Positions 1 to 9,295 are shown, numbered from the stretch's first letter. The stretch is 64,000 nucleotides of DNA from Hyphomicrobiales bacterium (GCA_900470195.1 UEIJ01000001.1:186001-250000); one strand, 5' to 3'. Made by a program: numbers and translations. The notes: generated from the sequence alone by a model not told the origin.

Positions 1-845
1 GGCCCCTGCTGAAAATCGCGCGGACCGCCCGTCGCACCTTCGATGATATGGATATAGGCCAGGCCATAATCCGCCAGTTTCTCGACCACATAATCGAACA
101 GCGGCTGCGGATCAGGATCGGATGCATCATTGGCTGGCGTCACGGGCGAAAGTCGGATACCGACCTTTCCGGCACCGACCGCCTTCGTCACAGCATCGAC
201 GACTTCGAACAGGAAGCGAGCGCGATTTTCAATCGAGCCGCCATATTCATCGGTGCGCTGATTGCTGCCCGAACGCAGAAACTGATCGATCAGATAGCCG
301 TTGGCGGCGTGGATTTCCACGCCATCGAAACCCGCGACCTCGACGGCATCCTTGGCCGCCTTGCCGTAGGTGGCGACGATTTCCGGCAGTTCGCTCTTGT
401 CCAGTGCCCGCGGCTCGGATGTTGGCACGAATGCGCCCGTGCCGTCGGGCTGAACCAGATAGGTCTTGGACTTTGCCGTGATCGCGGAAGGCGCGACCGG
501 CTGGCCACCATTCGGCTGCAAGGTGGTATGTGAAATGCGGCCCACATGCCACATCTGAACGACGATTTTGCCCCCTGCGCTGTGCACGGCATCGGTCACG
601 CGCTTCCAGCCCGCGAGCTGTTCAGCGGAATAGAGACCCGGAACATCGGCGTAGCCCTGTCCCTGATGGCTGATCGGCGTCGCCTCCGTGACGATGAGGC
701 CTGCACTTGCGCGCTGTTCGTAATAGGTAACGTTCAGATCGTTGGGCACGGCGCGCGGCGAGCGATTGCGCGTCAAAGGCGCCATGACAATGCGGTTTGC
801 GAGCTTGAGATCGCCTATGGTAACGGGATCGAACAATGAGGCCAT
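1..845 (-). CDS. nemA: Old yellow enzyme family alkene reductase (NemA-like), 3' end cut by window edge
   Basis: FMN-dependent NAD(P)H:flavin oxidoreductase expected to reduce electrophilic alkenes such as N-ethylmaleimide and related compounds in the cytoplasm. The 281 visible codons start MASLFDPVTIGDLKLANRIV and continue with the family signatures APLTRNRS, QMWHVGRISH (flavin/substrate histidine region), the block VEIHAANGYLIDQFL and the RTDEYGGSIENR motif. The ATG at 845 has GAAGGA about 8 bases upstream. About 80-90 C-terminal residues of a usual 360-370 lie outside the window. It follows the ArsR gene by about 60 bases on the same strand, so the two probably form an operon in which the regulator senses the reductase substrate (inference). 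Exact substrate is not readable from sequence. Confidence 0.9.
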   Translation of the reverse strand, partial: MASLFDPVTIGDLKLANRIVMAPLTRNRSPRAVPNDLNVTYYEQRASAGLIVTEATPISHQGQGYADVPGLYSAEQLAGWKRVTDAVHSAGGKIVVQMWHVGRISHTTLQPNGGQPVAPSAITAKSKTYLVQPDGTGAFVPTSEPRALDKSELPEIVATYGKAAKDAVEVAGFDGVEIHAANGYLIDQFLRSGSNQRTDEYGGSIENRARFLFEVVDAVTKAVGAGKVGIRLSPVTPANDASDPDPQPLFDYVVEKLADYGLAYIHIIEGATGGPRDFQQG

Positions 846-906
846 GGATACATTTCCTTCAAATGGGAAAGATTGGGCAAGTGGGAAAGAGCGGTTTCAG
901 GATGGA

Positions 907-1215
907 TTAAAGATCGGAAAGGGCTTTGACGAAGGCGGCTATCGCCTCCTCATCGCGCTTGTAGAAGGTCCACTGCCCGACGCGCTGGGGCGTAATCAGC
1001 CCCGCTTTGGTCAATACGGACAAATGGGCGGAAACGGACGACTGGGAGAGGCCGCACCGTTCGAACTGGCCCGCGCACACGCCCATCTCCAGAGGCATGT
1101 GCTGGCCGGAGAAATGATTCTCCGGCTCCTTGAGCCAGCTCAAAATGTCGAGACGCACAGGATTGGCGAGCGCCTTCAATATCTCGTCCAGGGGTATAGG
1201 CTGAACTTCCGACAT
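907..1215 (-). CDS. ArsR family winged-helix transcriptional regulator
   Basis: A 102-residue ArsR/SmtB-type repressor. The winged helix is clear: an LKALANPVRLDIL helix near the start, the recognition helix CGLSQSSVSAHLSVLTKAGL, and the wing with VGQWTFYKR. The classical metal-site ELCVCDL motif is missing. Two cysteines (in GVCAGQFERCGLS) lie just before the recognition helix, so thiol or electrophile sensing is possible, as in other regulators of old-yellow-enzyme genes (inference). The ATG at 1215 is preferred because GAGG sits 8 bases upstream; a GTG three codons earlier (1224) is the alternative. It is upstream of, and co-directional with, the NemA-like reductase, its probable target along with its own promoter. 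Confidence 0.87.
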   Translation of the reverse strand: MSEVQPIPLDEILKALANPVRLDILSWLKEPENHFSGQHMPLEMGVCAGQFERCGLSQSSVSAHLSVLTKAGLITPQRVGQWTFYKRDEEAIAAFVKALSDL

Positions 1216-1419
1216 CGCAGTCACCTCGCTGATCTTCCGATGCGTATCGTCATTTCCCGATATAAGTATTGCTAAAATCCGATTTAAAAAGATGCAGGCA
1301 GTTCACATCGCCGTGAACGAGAATACGGACGCCTTTCCTGTGGAACATCCATACTGCCTTGATTGCGCCGAACCGGCATCCGACTATGTTCGCCGTGACG
1401 ATCAAGAAATGGGACCTAC
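1216..1419. promoter_or_regulatory. Divergent promoter region of arsR-nemA and tex
   Basis: About 200 non-coding bases separate the leftward arsR gene from the rightward tex gene. The segment around 1250-1285 is A+T-rich (cgatataagtattgctaaaatcc) compared with its surroundings and is the likeliest promoter core. I cannot fix -35/-10 boxes or an ArsR operator with confidence. Confidence 0.35.
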
Positions 1420-3723
1420 ATGGCGGATATTACCAAGCGCATTGCCGGGATCATCGCGGCGGAAATCAACGCAAAGCCGGATCAGGCGCTCGCCGCCATC
1501 GGCCTGCTGGACGAAGGCGCGACGGTGCCTTTCGTTGCACGCTACCGTAAGGAAGTCACCGGCGGCCTTGATGACACGCAGTTGCGCCAGCTTTCAGAAC
1601 GCCTCGCCTACCTGCGCGAACTGGAAGCCCGACGCACGTCGATCCTGGAATCGATAGGCGGTCAGGGAAAGCTGACACCTGAGCTGGAATTGAAGATTGC
1701 GGGCGTCCAGACGAAAGCCGAACTGGAAGATCTTTATCTCCCCTATAAGCCGAAGCGGCGCACCAAGGCGGAAATCGCCCGTGAGCGCGGCCTTGGACCT
1801 TTGGCCGAAGCAATTCTTGCCGACCGCAAGCTTGTGCCTGCCGAAATCGCGGCGCAATACATCACCGCCGATGTTGCCGATGTGAAGACAGCGCTCGATG
1901 GCGCGCGCGACATCATTGCCGAAGGCTTTGCCGAAAACGCCGAACTGATCGGCAATTTGCGCAACTATCTCAAGGAACGTGCAGTTCTCCGCTCCCGCGT
2001 TGTCGATGGCAAAGAGGCAGCTGGCGCGAAGTTCTCCGATTATTTCGACCATTCCGAACGCTGGGCAAATGTTGCAGGCCACCGGGCCCTCGCCATGCTG
2101 CGCGGGCGCAATGAGGATTTCCTGTCGCTCGACATTGAAATTGATGCCGACGACACCTCGCCTGTAAAGCCGGTCGAGCGCAAGATCGCCGCCGCATACA
2201 ATATCGGTGCGACGCTTCCCGGCGACCGCTGGCTGATGGAAGTCGCGGGCTGGGCATGGCGCGTGAAACTTTCGCTGTCGCTGTCGCTCGACCTGATGCG
2301 CGACTTGCGCGAGCGCGCCGAAGAAGAAGCGATCAACGTCTTCGCCCGTAATCTCAAGGATCTGTTGCTTGCAGCCCCTGCCGGTTCTCGCGCGACGATG
2401 GGTCTCGATCCCGGCATTCGCACGGGCGTGAAGGTCGCGGTGGTCGATGGCACCGGCAAGCTGCTCGACACCACGACTGTCTACCCCTTCCCGCCAAAGA
2501 ATGACGTGCGCGGCACGCAGGCCGAACTTGCAAGTCTCGTCCGCAAGCACAAGATCGAGCTAATTGCCATCGGCAACGGAACGGGAAGCCGTGAAACCGA
2601 ACGTCTTGTCGTGGATATGCTCTCGGACATGCCCGCCCCCAAGCCGCTCAAGGTCATCGTGTCGGAAGCAGGCGCGTCGGTCTATTCGGCGTCCGAAACA
2701 GCCGCCGCCGAATTTCCTCAACTTGATGTGTCGCTGCGCGGCGCTGTTTCCATCGCCCGCCGCCTGCAGGACCCTCTGGCAGAGCTCGTCAAGATCGAGC
2801 CGAAATCCATCGGCGTCGGCCAGTACCAGCACGATGTCGATCAATCCCGCCTTGCGCGTTCGCTCGATGCAGTGGTCGAAGATGCCGTGAACGCGGTCGG
2901 CGTCGATCTCAACACCGCCTCCGCCTCGCTGCTGGCACGTGTATCGGGTCTGGGAAAGTCGCTCGCCGAAGCGATTGTTGCGCATCGCGATGCAGCAGGA
3001 GCCTTCAAAAACCGCAAGGAGCTTTTGAAAGTCGCACGCCTCGGCAACCGCGCTTTTGAACAATGTGCGGGCTTCCTGCGGATCGCGAACGGCACGGAGC
3101 CGCTCGATGCCTCCTCCGTTCACCCCGAAGCCTACGGCGTTGCCAAGAAGATCGTCGCCGCCTGCGGTCGCGATGTGCGCAGCCTCATGGGCGACAGCGC
3201 AACGCTTAAGAGCCTTGATCCGCGCCTTTTTGTCGATGAACGCTTCGGTCTGCCAACTGTGCGTGACATCATTGCCGAGCTTGACAAGCCGGGCCGCGAT
3301 CCGCGACCGGAATTCAAGACAGCGACCTTTGCCGACGGCATTGACGACATCAAGGACCTGAAGCCCGGCATGATGCTGGAAGGCACCGTGACCAATGTTG
3401 CGGCCTTCGGTGCATTCGTCGACATCGGCGTGCATCAGGACGGCCTCGTCCATGTCTCGCAACTGGCCGACCGTTTCGTCAAAGACCCGCATGAAGTGGT
3501 CAAGGCTGGCGATGTGGTGAAGGTGCGCGTGACGGAAGTGGACGTGCCCCGCAAGCGCATCGGCCTCACGATGCGCAAGGATGGTGGCGAAGCTCCTGCC
3601 CCGCGTGGTCCTGCAAGCCGCGACCCGCGGCCCGCTCAAAACTTCACGCAACAACGCAAACAGGAACAACCATCGACCGGCGGTTTCGGCGCTGCCTTGC
3701 TGGAAGCGATGAAGAAGAAATAG
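1420..3723 (+). CDS. tex: Tex family RNA-binding transcriptional accessory protein
   Basis: A cytoplasmic nucleic-acid-binding protein of 767 residues, the usual length for Tex/YhgF. Domains in order: N-terminal helical Tex domain (roughly 1-190); central region; YqgF/RuvC-like RNase H fold beginning around residue 325 with [19 protein letters not shown]; tandem helix-hairpin-helix near 495-555 ([19 protein letters not shown], then [14 protein letters not shown]); and an S1 RNA-binding domain at about 646-717 ([21 protein letters not shown] ends in [10 protein letters not shown]). A short polar tail follows. Tex proteins bind single-stranded RNA and have roles in transcription and virulence gene expression in other bacteria. 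It is a single gene followed by a strong terminator. Confidence 0.95.
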   Translation: MADITKRIAGIIAAEINAKPDQALAAIGLLDEGATVPFVARYRKEVTGGLDDTQLRQLSERLAYLRELEARRTSILESIGGQGKLTPELELKIAGVQTKAELEDLYLPYKPKRRTKAEIARERGLGPLAEAILADRKLVPAEIAAQYITADVADVKTALDGARDIIAEGFAENAELIGNLRNYLKERAVLRSRVVDGKEAAGAKFSDYFDHSERWANVAGHRALAMLRGRNEDFLSLDIEIDADDTSPVKPVERKIAAAYNIGATLPGDRWLMEVAGWAWRVKLSLSLSLDLMRDLRERAEEEAINVFARNLKDLLLAAPAGSRATMGLDPGIRTGVKVAVVDGTGKLLDTTTVYPFPPKNDVRGTQAELASLVRKHKIELIAIGNGTGSRETERLVVDMLSDMPAPKPLKVIVSEAGASVYSASETAAAEFPQLDVSLRGAVSIARRLQDPLAELVKIEPKSIGVGQYQHDVDQSRLARSLDAVVEDAVNAVGVDLNTASASLLARVSGLGKSLAEAIVAHRDAAGAFKNRKELLKVARLGNRAFEQCAGFLRIANGTEPLDASSVHPEAYGVAKKIVAACGRDVRSLMGDSATLKSLDPRLFVDERFGLPTVRDIIAELDKPGRDPRPEFKTATFADGIDDIKDLKPGMMLEGTVTNVAAFGAFVDIGVHQDGLVHVSQLADRFVKDPHEVVKAGDVVKVRVTEVDVPRKRIGLTMRKDGGEAPAPRGPASRDPRPAQNFTQQRKQEQPSTGGFGAALLEAMKKK

Positions 3724-3726
3724 GCA

Positions 3727-3754
3727 AAAAGGGCGGTCTCAAAGCCGCCCTTTT
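3727..3754. terminator. Bidirectional Rho-independent terminator between tex and ABC ATPase gene
   Basis: GGGCGG (3731-3736) pairs with CCGCCC (3745-3750) around an 8-base loop. The stem is flanked by AAAA on the left and TTTT on the right, so it can end tex on the plus strand and the convergent importer operon on the minus strand. Confidence 0.85.
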
Positions 3755-3759
3755 CACAT

Positions 3760-4875
3760 TCAGATCTTATTGCCGATTGGAAAGCCGGTTGAGACTTTTC
3801 TCACCGGCATTTCATCAGTGGGAATGATCCAGCCACCGCGAATAGCGATGCGAACCTCATCGCCTTCTTCCAGTCGTACTGGATCACGCACCTCAAAATG
3901 CAGGTGAGTATCCGGCTTCGCAATTGGGGATGCTTCGATCCGCGATCCGCCGCCGCGATAGACGGAGCGCTTGACGCGAACCGGAATGCCGCCGGTTTCG
4001 GTCAATGCCAGGTCCTCTGCCCGAACGCAGAGCTGCGCATTGGCGCGCGGCATTTCGGTGCCCGAACACCGTACCTGCGCGCGGCTGCCAAGCACCAGCG
4101 CTTCGCAATGTCCCGCCTGCGCAAAAGACACCACCTCGGCAGGCAGAACCATGCCGTGCGCGATGAAAGACGCAACCATTTCGCTGGCGGGTTCCTCGTA
4201 AAGCTTTCGCGGCGTGTCGAACTGCTGAAGCTTGCCGTGATCCAGCACCGCGATGCGGTCAGCCAGCGCCATGGCTTCCGCCTGATCATGGGTGATATAG
4301 ATGATCGTCGTGCCGGTGCGCTTATGAAAGGCAGCGAACTCGTCTTCCATCGAGGCGCGCAGATGCACGTCGAGATTGGCGAGGGGTTCGTCGAAAAGGA
4401 CGAGAGACGGTGCAGCCACCAGACAGCGGGCAAGCGCCACGCGCTGCCGCTGACCGCCCGAAAGATTGGCCGGGCGGCGATCACCGAAACCTTCAAGATC
4501 GACCAGCGCCAAAGCTTCCTTCACCCGGCGCTCGCGCTCGACCTTCGCTACCTTGGCCACCCGCAGACTGTAGCCGACATTCTCCGCTACAGTCATATGC
4601 GGCCAGAGCGCATAGTTCTGGAAGACGATACCGACCTGACGTTTCTCAGGCGGCACGCTACCATCAACATGGGAAACACGCGTTTCGCCAATGTGAATTT
4701 CCCCACCATCGACGTCTTCAAAGCCTGCAATCATCCTCAGAAGCGTGGTCTTGCCGCAACCCGATGGTCCGAGGATGGCAACAAACTCGCCGTCCTTCAC
4801 ATCGAGAGACACTTCAGACAGGGCCTGAAACTCATTGAAGGTCTTGGAAACCTGATCAATTTTCAGTCGCGCCAT
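3760..4875 (-). CDS. ABC importer ATP-binding protein, iron(III)/phosphoester type (FbpC/PotA-like)
   Basis: The 371-residue ATPase energises the importer encoded by the two upstream genes. Walker A is GPSGCGKTTL near residue 38. The Q-loop is in VFQNYALWPHMTV, the signature motif is LSGGQRQRVALARCL, Walker B is LVLFDEPLANLDV, and the H-loop is in IYITHDQAEAM. The C-terminal 120 residues form a TOBE-like regulatory domain. The ATG at 4875 overlaps the stop of the permease gene by 13 bases. A longer open frame runs to 5040 but has no similarity to the family and lies inside the permease gene. Substrate is not deducible from the ATPase alone; its family covers iron(III), spermidine, 2-aminoethylphosphonate and hexose phosphates. 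Confidence 0.9.
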   Translation of the reverse strand: MARLKIDQVSKTFNEFQALSEVSLDVKDGEFVAILGPSGCGKTTLLRMIAGFEDVDGGEIHIGETRVSHVDGSVPPEKRQVGIVFQNYALWPHMTVAENVGYSLRVAKVAKVERERRVKEALALVDLEGFGDRRPANLSGGQRQRVALARCLVAAPSLVLFDEPLANLDVHLRASMEDEFAAFHKRTGTTIIYITHDQAEAMALADRIAVLDHGKLQQFDTPRKLYEEPASEMVASFIAHGMVLPAEVVSFAQAGHCEALVLGSRAQVRCSGTEMPRANAQLCVRAEDLALTETGGIPVRVKRSVYRGGGSRIEASPIAKPDTHLHFEVRDPVRLEEGDEVRIAIRGGWIIPTDEMPVRKVSTGFPIGNKI

Positions 4876-6563
4876 GGCAGCACTCCATTTGGAAGACGCC
4901 GCGCAAACAGATTTGTTGCAAGCATCAGCATGAATGTCACCGCAACAGCCAGCATGGATATGGCCGCAGCATAGGCGGAATCGCCCGCCTGTTCGAAAGA
5001 AAACATCACCACACCCAGCGTTTCCGATCCCGACGCCCACAGAAGCGCTGAAACCGTCAACTCACAGAATGCGGTCATGAAGATGAGCACGCCGCCCGCA
5101 AGCGTCGCCGGTGCGACGAGGGGAAATATAATGGTCCGCAGGCGATAGAAAAGCCCCGCGCCTGCAACGCGTGCCGCTTCCTCCATCGCGCGGTCGATCT
5201 GATGCAACCCGGCGACCGTCGGCCGCAGAGCCAGCACGAAGAAGCGCGCAAGATAGGCAAACAGGATGATCCAGAGCGTGTTGTAAAGACTGACGCCAAT
5301 CACCGGCAGCGGTTTCAAAAACAGTAGCAGACAGGCAATCGCCAGCACCACGCCCGGCAGGGCATACGGCATTTCGGCTGCAAAATTGAGGATCGGCGTC
5401 CAGCGACGCTTGCGCCATGCCAGCATATAGGCAAGCGGAACGGCGATCAGGACAGCGAAGAACGCTGCCGACAGTGACAGGACCACACTATTGCGAAACG
5501 CGCGCGCGGCACCGGCATGTTCCATAAGGACGAAGCGGAAATTTTCGACTGTCGCGGTCGCAAAGGTCAGCGGCACGCCGTAAGCCGGAACCAGAGCGGA
5601 AAGCGTGAGCCCGATCAGCGGCAGGAAAAGCACGACCACGATCAGCAGCCAGGCCGAGACTTCCACCGGCACGCGCCAGCGGCCAAGCGCAAAGGGAGCG
5701 GCTGGCAGGGATGTCGAGACAATGCGGAAATCACGTCTGCGGGACGCATATTCCTGCGCAGCAATGCCAGCCATGGCAATGAGGCCGATCAGCACGGACA
5801 GCACGGCGACGCCGGAAAGCACAGACGGTCCGCCGCCCGCAAGACGCTGATAAATCAGCGTCGGCAAAACCAGATAATTCGACGGTATGCCTAGAAATGC
5901 CGGAATGCCGAAATTCCCCACGCAGGAAACGAAGGCCAACGCGGCAGCACCGATAATCGACGGCGTCATCAGCGGCAGGATGATGGTGCGTAACACGGTC
6001 CATTTGCCCGCACCGGCGCTAAGTCCCGCTTCCACCAGTTCGCGTGGCAGTTTGCGCAAACCTGCGCGCACGATCAGGAAAACCAGCGGGCCGTATTGCA
6101 CACCCAGCAAAAAGATGATGCCCCAGACGGAATAGAGGGGGTTGCGGCTGCCAAGCGGCGGCGCCATCCCCACAATCTTGAGAAACTGGCTTGAAGGCCC
6201 GAAAAGCTGGAGCCAGGCCAGCGCCGTTACCTGCGGAGCGATCAAAAGTGGAGTGACATAGAAAAGCACGAAGACATTGCGGCCGCGCATGTTTGTCAGC
6301 CCGACGAGCAATGCCGCGACAATGCCGAACACCAGCGCCAGCAAGGTGCCGCCAATGCCGATCTGCAACGAATGCCATGTCGCAACCCAGGTCGACTGGC
6401 TTCCGAGTGTCTCCACCAGCGCCGAAGTCGAAAGCTGCCCCTGCGGCGCGACCAGTTCGACCAGCAGCCTGCCCATCGGCAGAAGCGACAGAACCGCCAC
6501 GATCAGTGTTATGCCAGCAATCAGGGCCGCATCGCGGCCCTGAAGGTCTTTCATGATGCGCAT
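4863..6563 (-). CDS. ABC importer permease, fused two-domain FbpB/AfuB type
   Basis: An inner-membrane permease of 566 residues formed by two tandem BPD_transp_1 domains, as is normal for FbpB/AfuB. Each half carries an EAA-type loop: VEAGLSAGAGKWTVLRTIILPL in the first and MEEAARVAGAGLFYRLRTIIFPL in the second, the sites that contact the ATPase. Around twelve hydrophobic segments are apparent, with the first just after the N-terminus (AALIAGITLIVAVLSLLP). The gene lies 9 bases after the binding-protein gene and overlaps the ATPase gene, so the three are one operon. Start at 6563 is supported by AAGG about 9 bases upstream; an ATG at 6554 is possible. Confidence 0.9.
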   Translation of the reverse strand: MRIMKDLQGRDAALIAGITLIVAVLSLLPMGRLLVELVAPQGQLSTSALVETLGSQSTWVATWHSLQIGIGGTLLALVFGIVAALLVGLTNMRGRNVFVLFYVTPLLIAPQVTALAWLQLFGPSSQFLKIVGMAPPLGSRNPLYSVWGIIFLLGVQYGPLVFLIVRAGLRKLPRELVEAGLSAGAGKWTVLRTIILPLMTPSIIGAAALAFVSCVGNFGIPAFLGIPSNYLVLPTLIYQRLAGGGPSVLSGVAVLSVLIGLIAMAGIAAQEYASRRRDFRIVSTSLPAAPFALGRWRVPVEVSAWLLIVVVLFLPLIGLTLSALVPAYGVPLTFATATVENFRFVLMEHAGAARAFRNSVVLSLSAAFFAVLIAVPLAYMLAWRKRRWTPILNFAAEMPYALPGVVLAIACLLLFLKPLPVIGVSLYNTLWIILFAYLARFFVLALRPTVAGLHQIDRAMEEAARVAGAGLFYRLRTIIFPLVAPATLAGGVLIFMTAFCELTVSALLWASGSETLGVVMFSFEQAGDSAYAAAISMLAVAVTFMLMLATNLFARRLPNGVLPWRD

Positions 6564-6572
6564 CGAGATGCC

Positions 6573-7553
6573 TTATCCGCCAAACAGCTCGGAGAACTGC
6601 TTCTTGTCGGCATCAGTCTGATCGAGAACCTTCTGGGTGTCGATAGACATGATGTTGATCTTGGTGCCTTCCGGCAGCCAGGCAGGACGGCCAACGCCGT
6701 CCTTGGCAGGCAGATAACCCTGCTCGAGCGCCAGCTTCTGGCCGTCATCCGACAGGATGAAATCCACGAACTTCTTGGCGCCATCGACATTCTTGGCGGT
6801 TGCCATGATCGCGACCGGTTCGGTCACCGCGGGCACGCCTTCCGACGGGAATACGAACTCAACCGGCGAACCCTTGGCCTTGGCGTTGAGCGCCATGAAG
6901 TCCACCAGGATACCGTATGGCTTTTCGCCGCTGGCGACAGACTTCAGCACAGCGCCATTGCCTTTGACGCTCGCCAGCTCGTTGGCCTTGAGGTTCTTGA
7001 AGTAATCCCAGCCCAGATCCTTGTTGAGCGCGAAGCCGCTCAGCAGATAGGCGGCAGCGCCGGAGTAAAGCGGGCTCGGCATGACAACCTGACCTTTGTA
7101 GTCGGCCTTGGCAAGATCGGCCCAATGTTCAGGCTTCTGCGCGGCACCCGTATTGTAGGCGATGCCCGTGGTGATCAGTTTGGAACCGAAATAGGTCTTG
7201 TCGGCATCGTAGCTATCTGCGGCGAAACCATCGACCTTGGCCTCTGGATAAGCAAGCAAGCGCTTGTCCTTCTTGAGGCCTTCCATCGTCACCGCATCGG
7301 CAATGAGAAGAACGTCGGGCTGCGGTGCGCCAGCCGCAAATTCGGCAGCAAGCTTGGTGAGGAGTTCGCTCGTGCCCGAGCGGAAAATCTGCACATCCGT
7401 ATCGGGATTGGCCTTGCGGAACGCTTCAACCGTCTTGGTCGCATCCGCTTCCGGCTGCGAGGTATAAAGCGTCAGCGTATCGGCCTGCGCCACGGCGATG
7501 GAAAGAGCAAGAAGCGCAGGTACGACAGCGGCCCGCTTCAGCATCTTGTTCAT
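6573..7553 (-). CDS. Periplasmic solute-binding protein of iron(III)/phosphoester ABC importer (AfuA/FbpA-like)
   Basis: A 326-residue exported binding protein. A Sec signal peptide is clear: MNKML-KR followed by a hydrophobic core (VVPALLALSIAV) and an AQA-type cleavage site near residue 23. The mature protein begins DTLTLYTSQPEADATKTVEAF, the usual opening of the COG1840 family. In iron-binding FbpA proteins a paired YY near residue 195 holds the iron. Here the region reads PSPLYSGAAAYLLSG without a YY pair, so iron is uncertain and an organic phosphate or phosphonate is equally possible. The ATG at 7553 has GAGGAGCG upstream and fits the signal peptide; the open frame extends to 7700 without support. 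Confidence 0.85.
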   Translation of the reverse strand: MNKMLKRAAVVPALLALSIAVAQADTLTLYTSQPEADATKTVEAFRKANPDTDVQIFRSGTSELLTKLAAEFAAGAPQPDVLLIADAVTMEGLKKDKRLLAYPEAKVDGFAADSYDADKTYFGSKLITTGIAYNTGAAQKPEHWADLAKADYKGQVVMPSPLYSGAAAYLLSGFALNKDLGWDYFKNLKANELASVKGNGAVLKSVASGEKPYGILVDFMALNAKAKGSPVEFVFPSEGVPAVTEPVAIMATAKNVDGAKKFVDFILSDDGQKLALEQGYLPAKDGVGRPAWLPEGTKINIMSIDTQKVLDQTDADKKQFSELFGG

Positions 7554-7892
7554 GGGATTCGCTCCTCGAATTTCTGTGTAATGTTCGCCAGCATGACCAG
7601 CGATGCCGGTGCGATCCTGACGCGTGCGAAGTGATAACGCGCAGATACTGCCATGGCGATAGGCACGATCATTTCCATTCATGGTGCACCTGTCAAACAT
7701 CCTGCAACGTGAAACCGGAAAAGCAAAAGCCTTCCGGCGGAATCATTCCATCGGAAGGCTTGTAAGGCATTGAGGCAGTTGCCGAACAGCCATCCGTTTC
7801 TCCTGATTTGGAGAGATGCGGATGGCATTAGAGGAATTGCACTGCGGTTTTATGACAGCCGCAAACCTATCCCCGGCGAACCGGTCGGCAAA
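7554..7892. other. Intergenic region between importer operon and FAD oxidoreductase gene
   Basis: These 339 bases hold the promoter of the leftward importer operon (immediately right of 7553) and the 3' end of the oxidoreductase transcript with its hairpin at 7721-7761. The short open frames here (for example 7770-8024 on the plus strand) have no family resemblance and overlap the true gene antisense. I see no additional gene. Confidence 0.6.
7721..7761 (-). terminator. Rho-independent terminator after the AmaA-like oxidoreductase gene
   Basis: AAGCCTTCCG (7727-7736) and CGGAAGGCTT (7752-7761) form a perfect 10-bp stem with a 15-base loop. Read on the minus strand, the stem is followed by GCTTTTGCTTTTC, a T-rich tail. 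Confidence 0.75.
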
Positions 7893-9176
7893 TCAGATAA
7901 CGATCTCGGCGACATGCGCAATCTGTGCGCCCGCCTCGTAATAGGCTTCGCGCAGACCACGGAAATTCTGTTCCTTCGGATCGCTGACCGGCAGCGGCAG
8001 ATCGTCTTCCTTGATCTCGCCTGAAACGAGTTGCGAAAGCAGTTTCCCGAAGACAGTTCCCGGCGCGATGCCACGGCCATTATAACCGGAGAACCCGACG
8101 ACATTGCGCGCCAGGCGATGGAATTTCGGCAGGCTGTCATCGGTCATGCCGATCTTGCCATACCATTCGGCTTCGAACTCGACTTCGCCGATCTGCGGGA
8201 ACAGTCGCTTCAACGACTTCTTGGCCCATGCCTTGTGCACGGCAGCACCCGTATTGCGCAATGCGCCGACGCTTCCAAAGACGAGGCGGCCCTGCTGGTC
8301 AAAACGGAAGGACGAAAGCACTTCCTTCGTGTCCCATACGCCCTGACGTTCCGGCAGAATGCTCTTCTTGAGATTATCCGACAGCGGCTTCGTGGCCATG
8401 TTGAAATATGGAAGGTGAACCAGTTCTGCGCGTACTTCCGCCCAAGGCGCATTGGTATAGGCATTCGTCGCCACGACCACCCAGTTGGCCGTGACCGAAC
8501 CCTTGGCGGTCTTGACGACCCATTTGCCATTGTTTTCCTCAGCGCCGGTCACGGGGCTTCCGGTAAAGATGGTCGCGCCAGCGGCAATGGCGGCATGAGC
8601 AAGCCCGCGCACATAGGCCAGCGGCTGGATCGTACCGGCGCGCAGATCGAGCAGCGATCCGGCATAGGCTTTCGTGCCGATCTTGGCCTCGGTTTCTCTC
8701 GCATCAAGCAGCTTTACATTGGCGCCCCGACGCGCCCACTGCTCATAACGATCTTCAAGTTCTTTCAGGCCCTTTTTGCCGACAGCGCAATGAAGCGTGC
8801 CTTGCTTCTCGACTTCGCAGGCAATCTTGTGTTTCTCAATAATCTCGAAAACCAGCTTCGGCGCATTGCCGAGGACATCGAGCAAACGGTCGCCATATTT
8901 CTGGCCAAGCACGCCGGGCAGATCGTCCGGCATGACCCACATGCCCGCGTTCACCAGACCGACATTGCGCCCCGAACCGCCGTAACCGATCTCGATACCT
9001 TCGAGAACGATGGCCCGCGTGCCTTTTTCGGCCAGATGCAGGGCCGTCGACAGGCCAGTGAACCCGCCGCCCACAATCACCACATCCGCAGTCAGATCAC
9101 CTTGCAGCGCGGTGGTCTTGGGAGCGGCAGGAGCGGTCTTTTCCCAAAGACCATGTGAGCGCGGATCGTTCAGCAT
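7893..9176 (-). CDS. amaA: FAD-dependent amine/imino-acid oxidoreductase, probable L-pipecolate oxidase (AmaA-like)
   Basis: DAO/DadA-fold flavoenzyme of about 427 residues. The dinucleotide-binding motif VIVGGGFTGLSTALHLAEKG is near the N-terminus and is followed by a conserved GYGGSGRNVGLVNAGMWV block. A second flavin-contacting motif is near the C-terminus (VVGFSGYNGRGIAPGT). By itself this only says that the enzyme oxidises a C-N bond. The neighbours are a LysR regulator, the 2-oxoadipate decarboxylase HglS and an aminoadipate-semialdehyde dehydrogenase, which make L-pipecolate (from D-lysine) the best substrate guess, as for Pseudomonas AmaA. Start is uncertain: ATGs at 9176, 9194 and 9203 and a TTG at 9212 are in frame. 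The last two lie inside a dispersed repeat, and homology-like sequence (LNDPRSHGLWE) begins at 9176. Confidence 0.72.
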   Translation of the reverse strand: MLNDPRSHGLWEKTAPAAPKTTALQGDLTADVVIVGGGFTGLSTALHLAEKGTRAIVLEGIEIGYGGSGRNVGLVNAGMWVMPDDLPGVLGQKYGDRLLDVLGNAPKLVFEIIEKHKIACEVEKQGTLHCAVGKKGLKELEDRYEQWARRGANVKLLDARETEAKIGTKAYAGSLLDLRAGTIQPLAYVRGLAHAAIAAGATIFTGSPVTGAEENNGKWVVKTAKGSVTANWVVVATNAYTNAPWAEVRAELVHLPYFNMATKPLSDNLKKSILPERQGVWDTKEVLSSFRFDQQGRLVFGSVGALRNTGAAVHKAWAKKSLKRLFPQIGEVEFEAEWYGKIGMTDDSLPKFHRLARNVVGFSGYNGRGIAPGTVFGKLLSQLVSGEIKEDDLPLPVSDPKEQNFRGLREAYYEAGAQIAHVAEIVI

Positions 9177-9197
9177 TGAGAGCAACCATTTCATACC

Positions 9198-9266
9198 GAG
9201 CATTTCCAGCAAAAGTGTAAAGTGGTTTTGCGTTCGGAAATGCGTAAAAACAAACAGTTAGAGCGG
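9198..9266 (-). repeat. Dispersed ~45-bp Rhizobiales intergenic element, copy 1
   Basis: The plus strand reads gagcatttccagcaaaagtg, then a ggttttgcgttcggaaatgcg block, then taaaaacaaacagttagagc. The reverse complement of the core aligns with the elements at 36594, 37948, 48000 and 52824. It lies directly upstream of the oxidoreductase gene. Confidence 0.7.
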
Positions 9267-9295
9267 TCCCCGGTCTTTTTATGAATCGACCGCTC
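9261..9295. repeat. Inverted repeat GAGCGGT/ACCGCTC downstream of LysR gene
   Basis: GAGCGGT (9261-9267) and ACCGCTC (9289-9295) form a hairpin with a 21-base loop, joined to dispersed element copy 1. No T-tract follows, so it is more likely part of the repeat than a terminator. Confidence 0.5.

Noticed and set aside
1594-3669. Long antisense open frames opposite tex (318 and 369 codons)
   Set aside because: They follow the codon structure of tex in a shifted frame, have no family resemblance and no ribosome sites; typical of GC-rich coding DNA.
3898-4974. 358-codon plus-strand frame opposite the ABC ATPase
   Set aside because: Entirely antisense to a gene with intact Walker and signature motifs; its translation shows no domain.
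7770-8140. Small frames around the oxidoreductase 3' end
   Set aside because: No similarity, and they overlap a terminator and the true gene.
9195-9212. Upstream TTG/ATG starts for the AmaA-like oxidase
   Set aside because: The TTG (9212) and ATG (9203) lie inside the dispersed repeat and add residues without family similarity.
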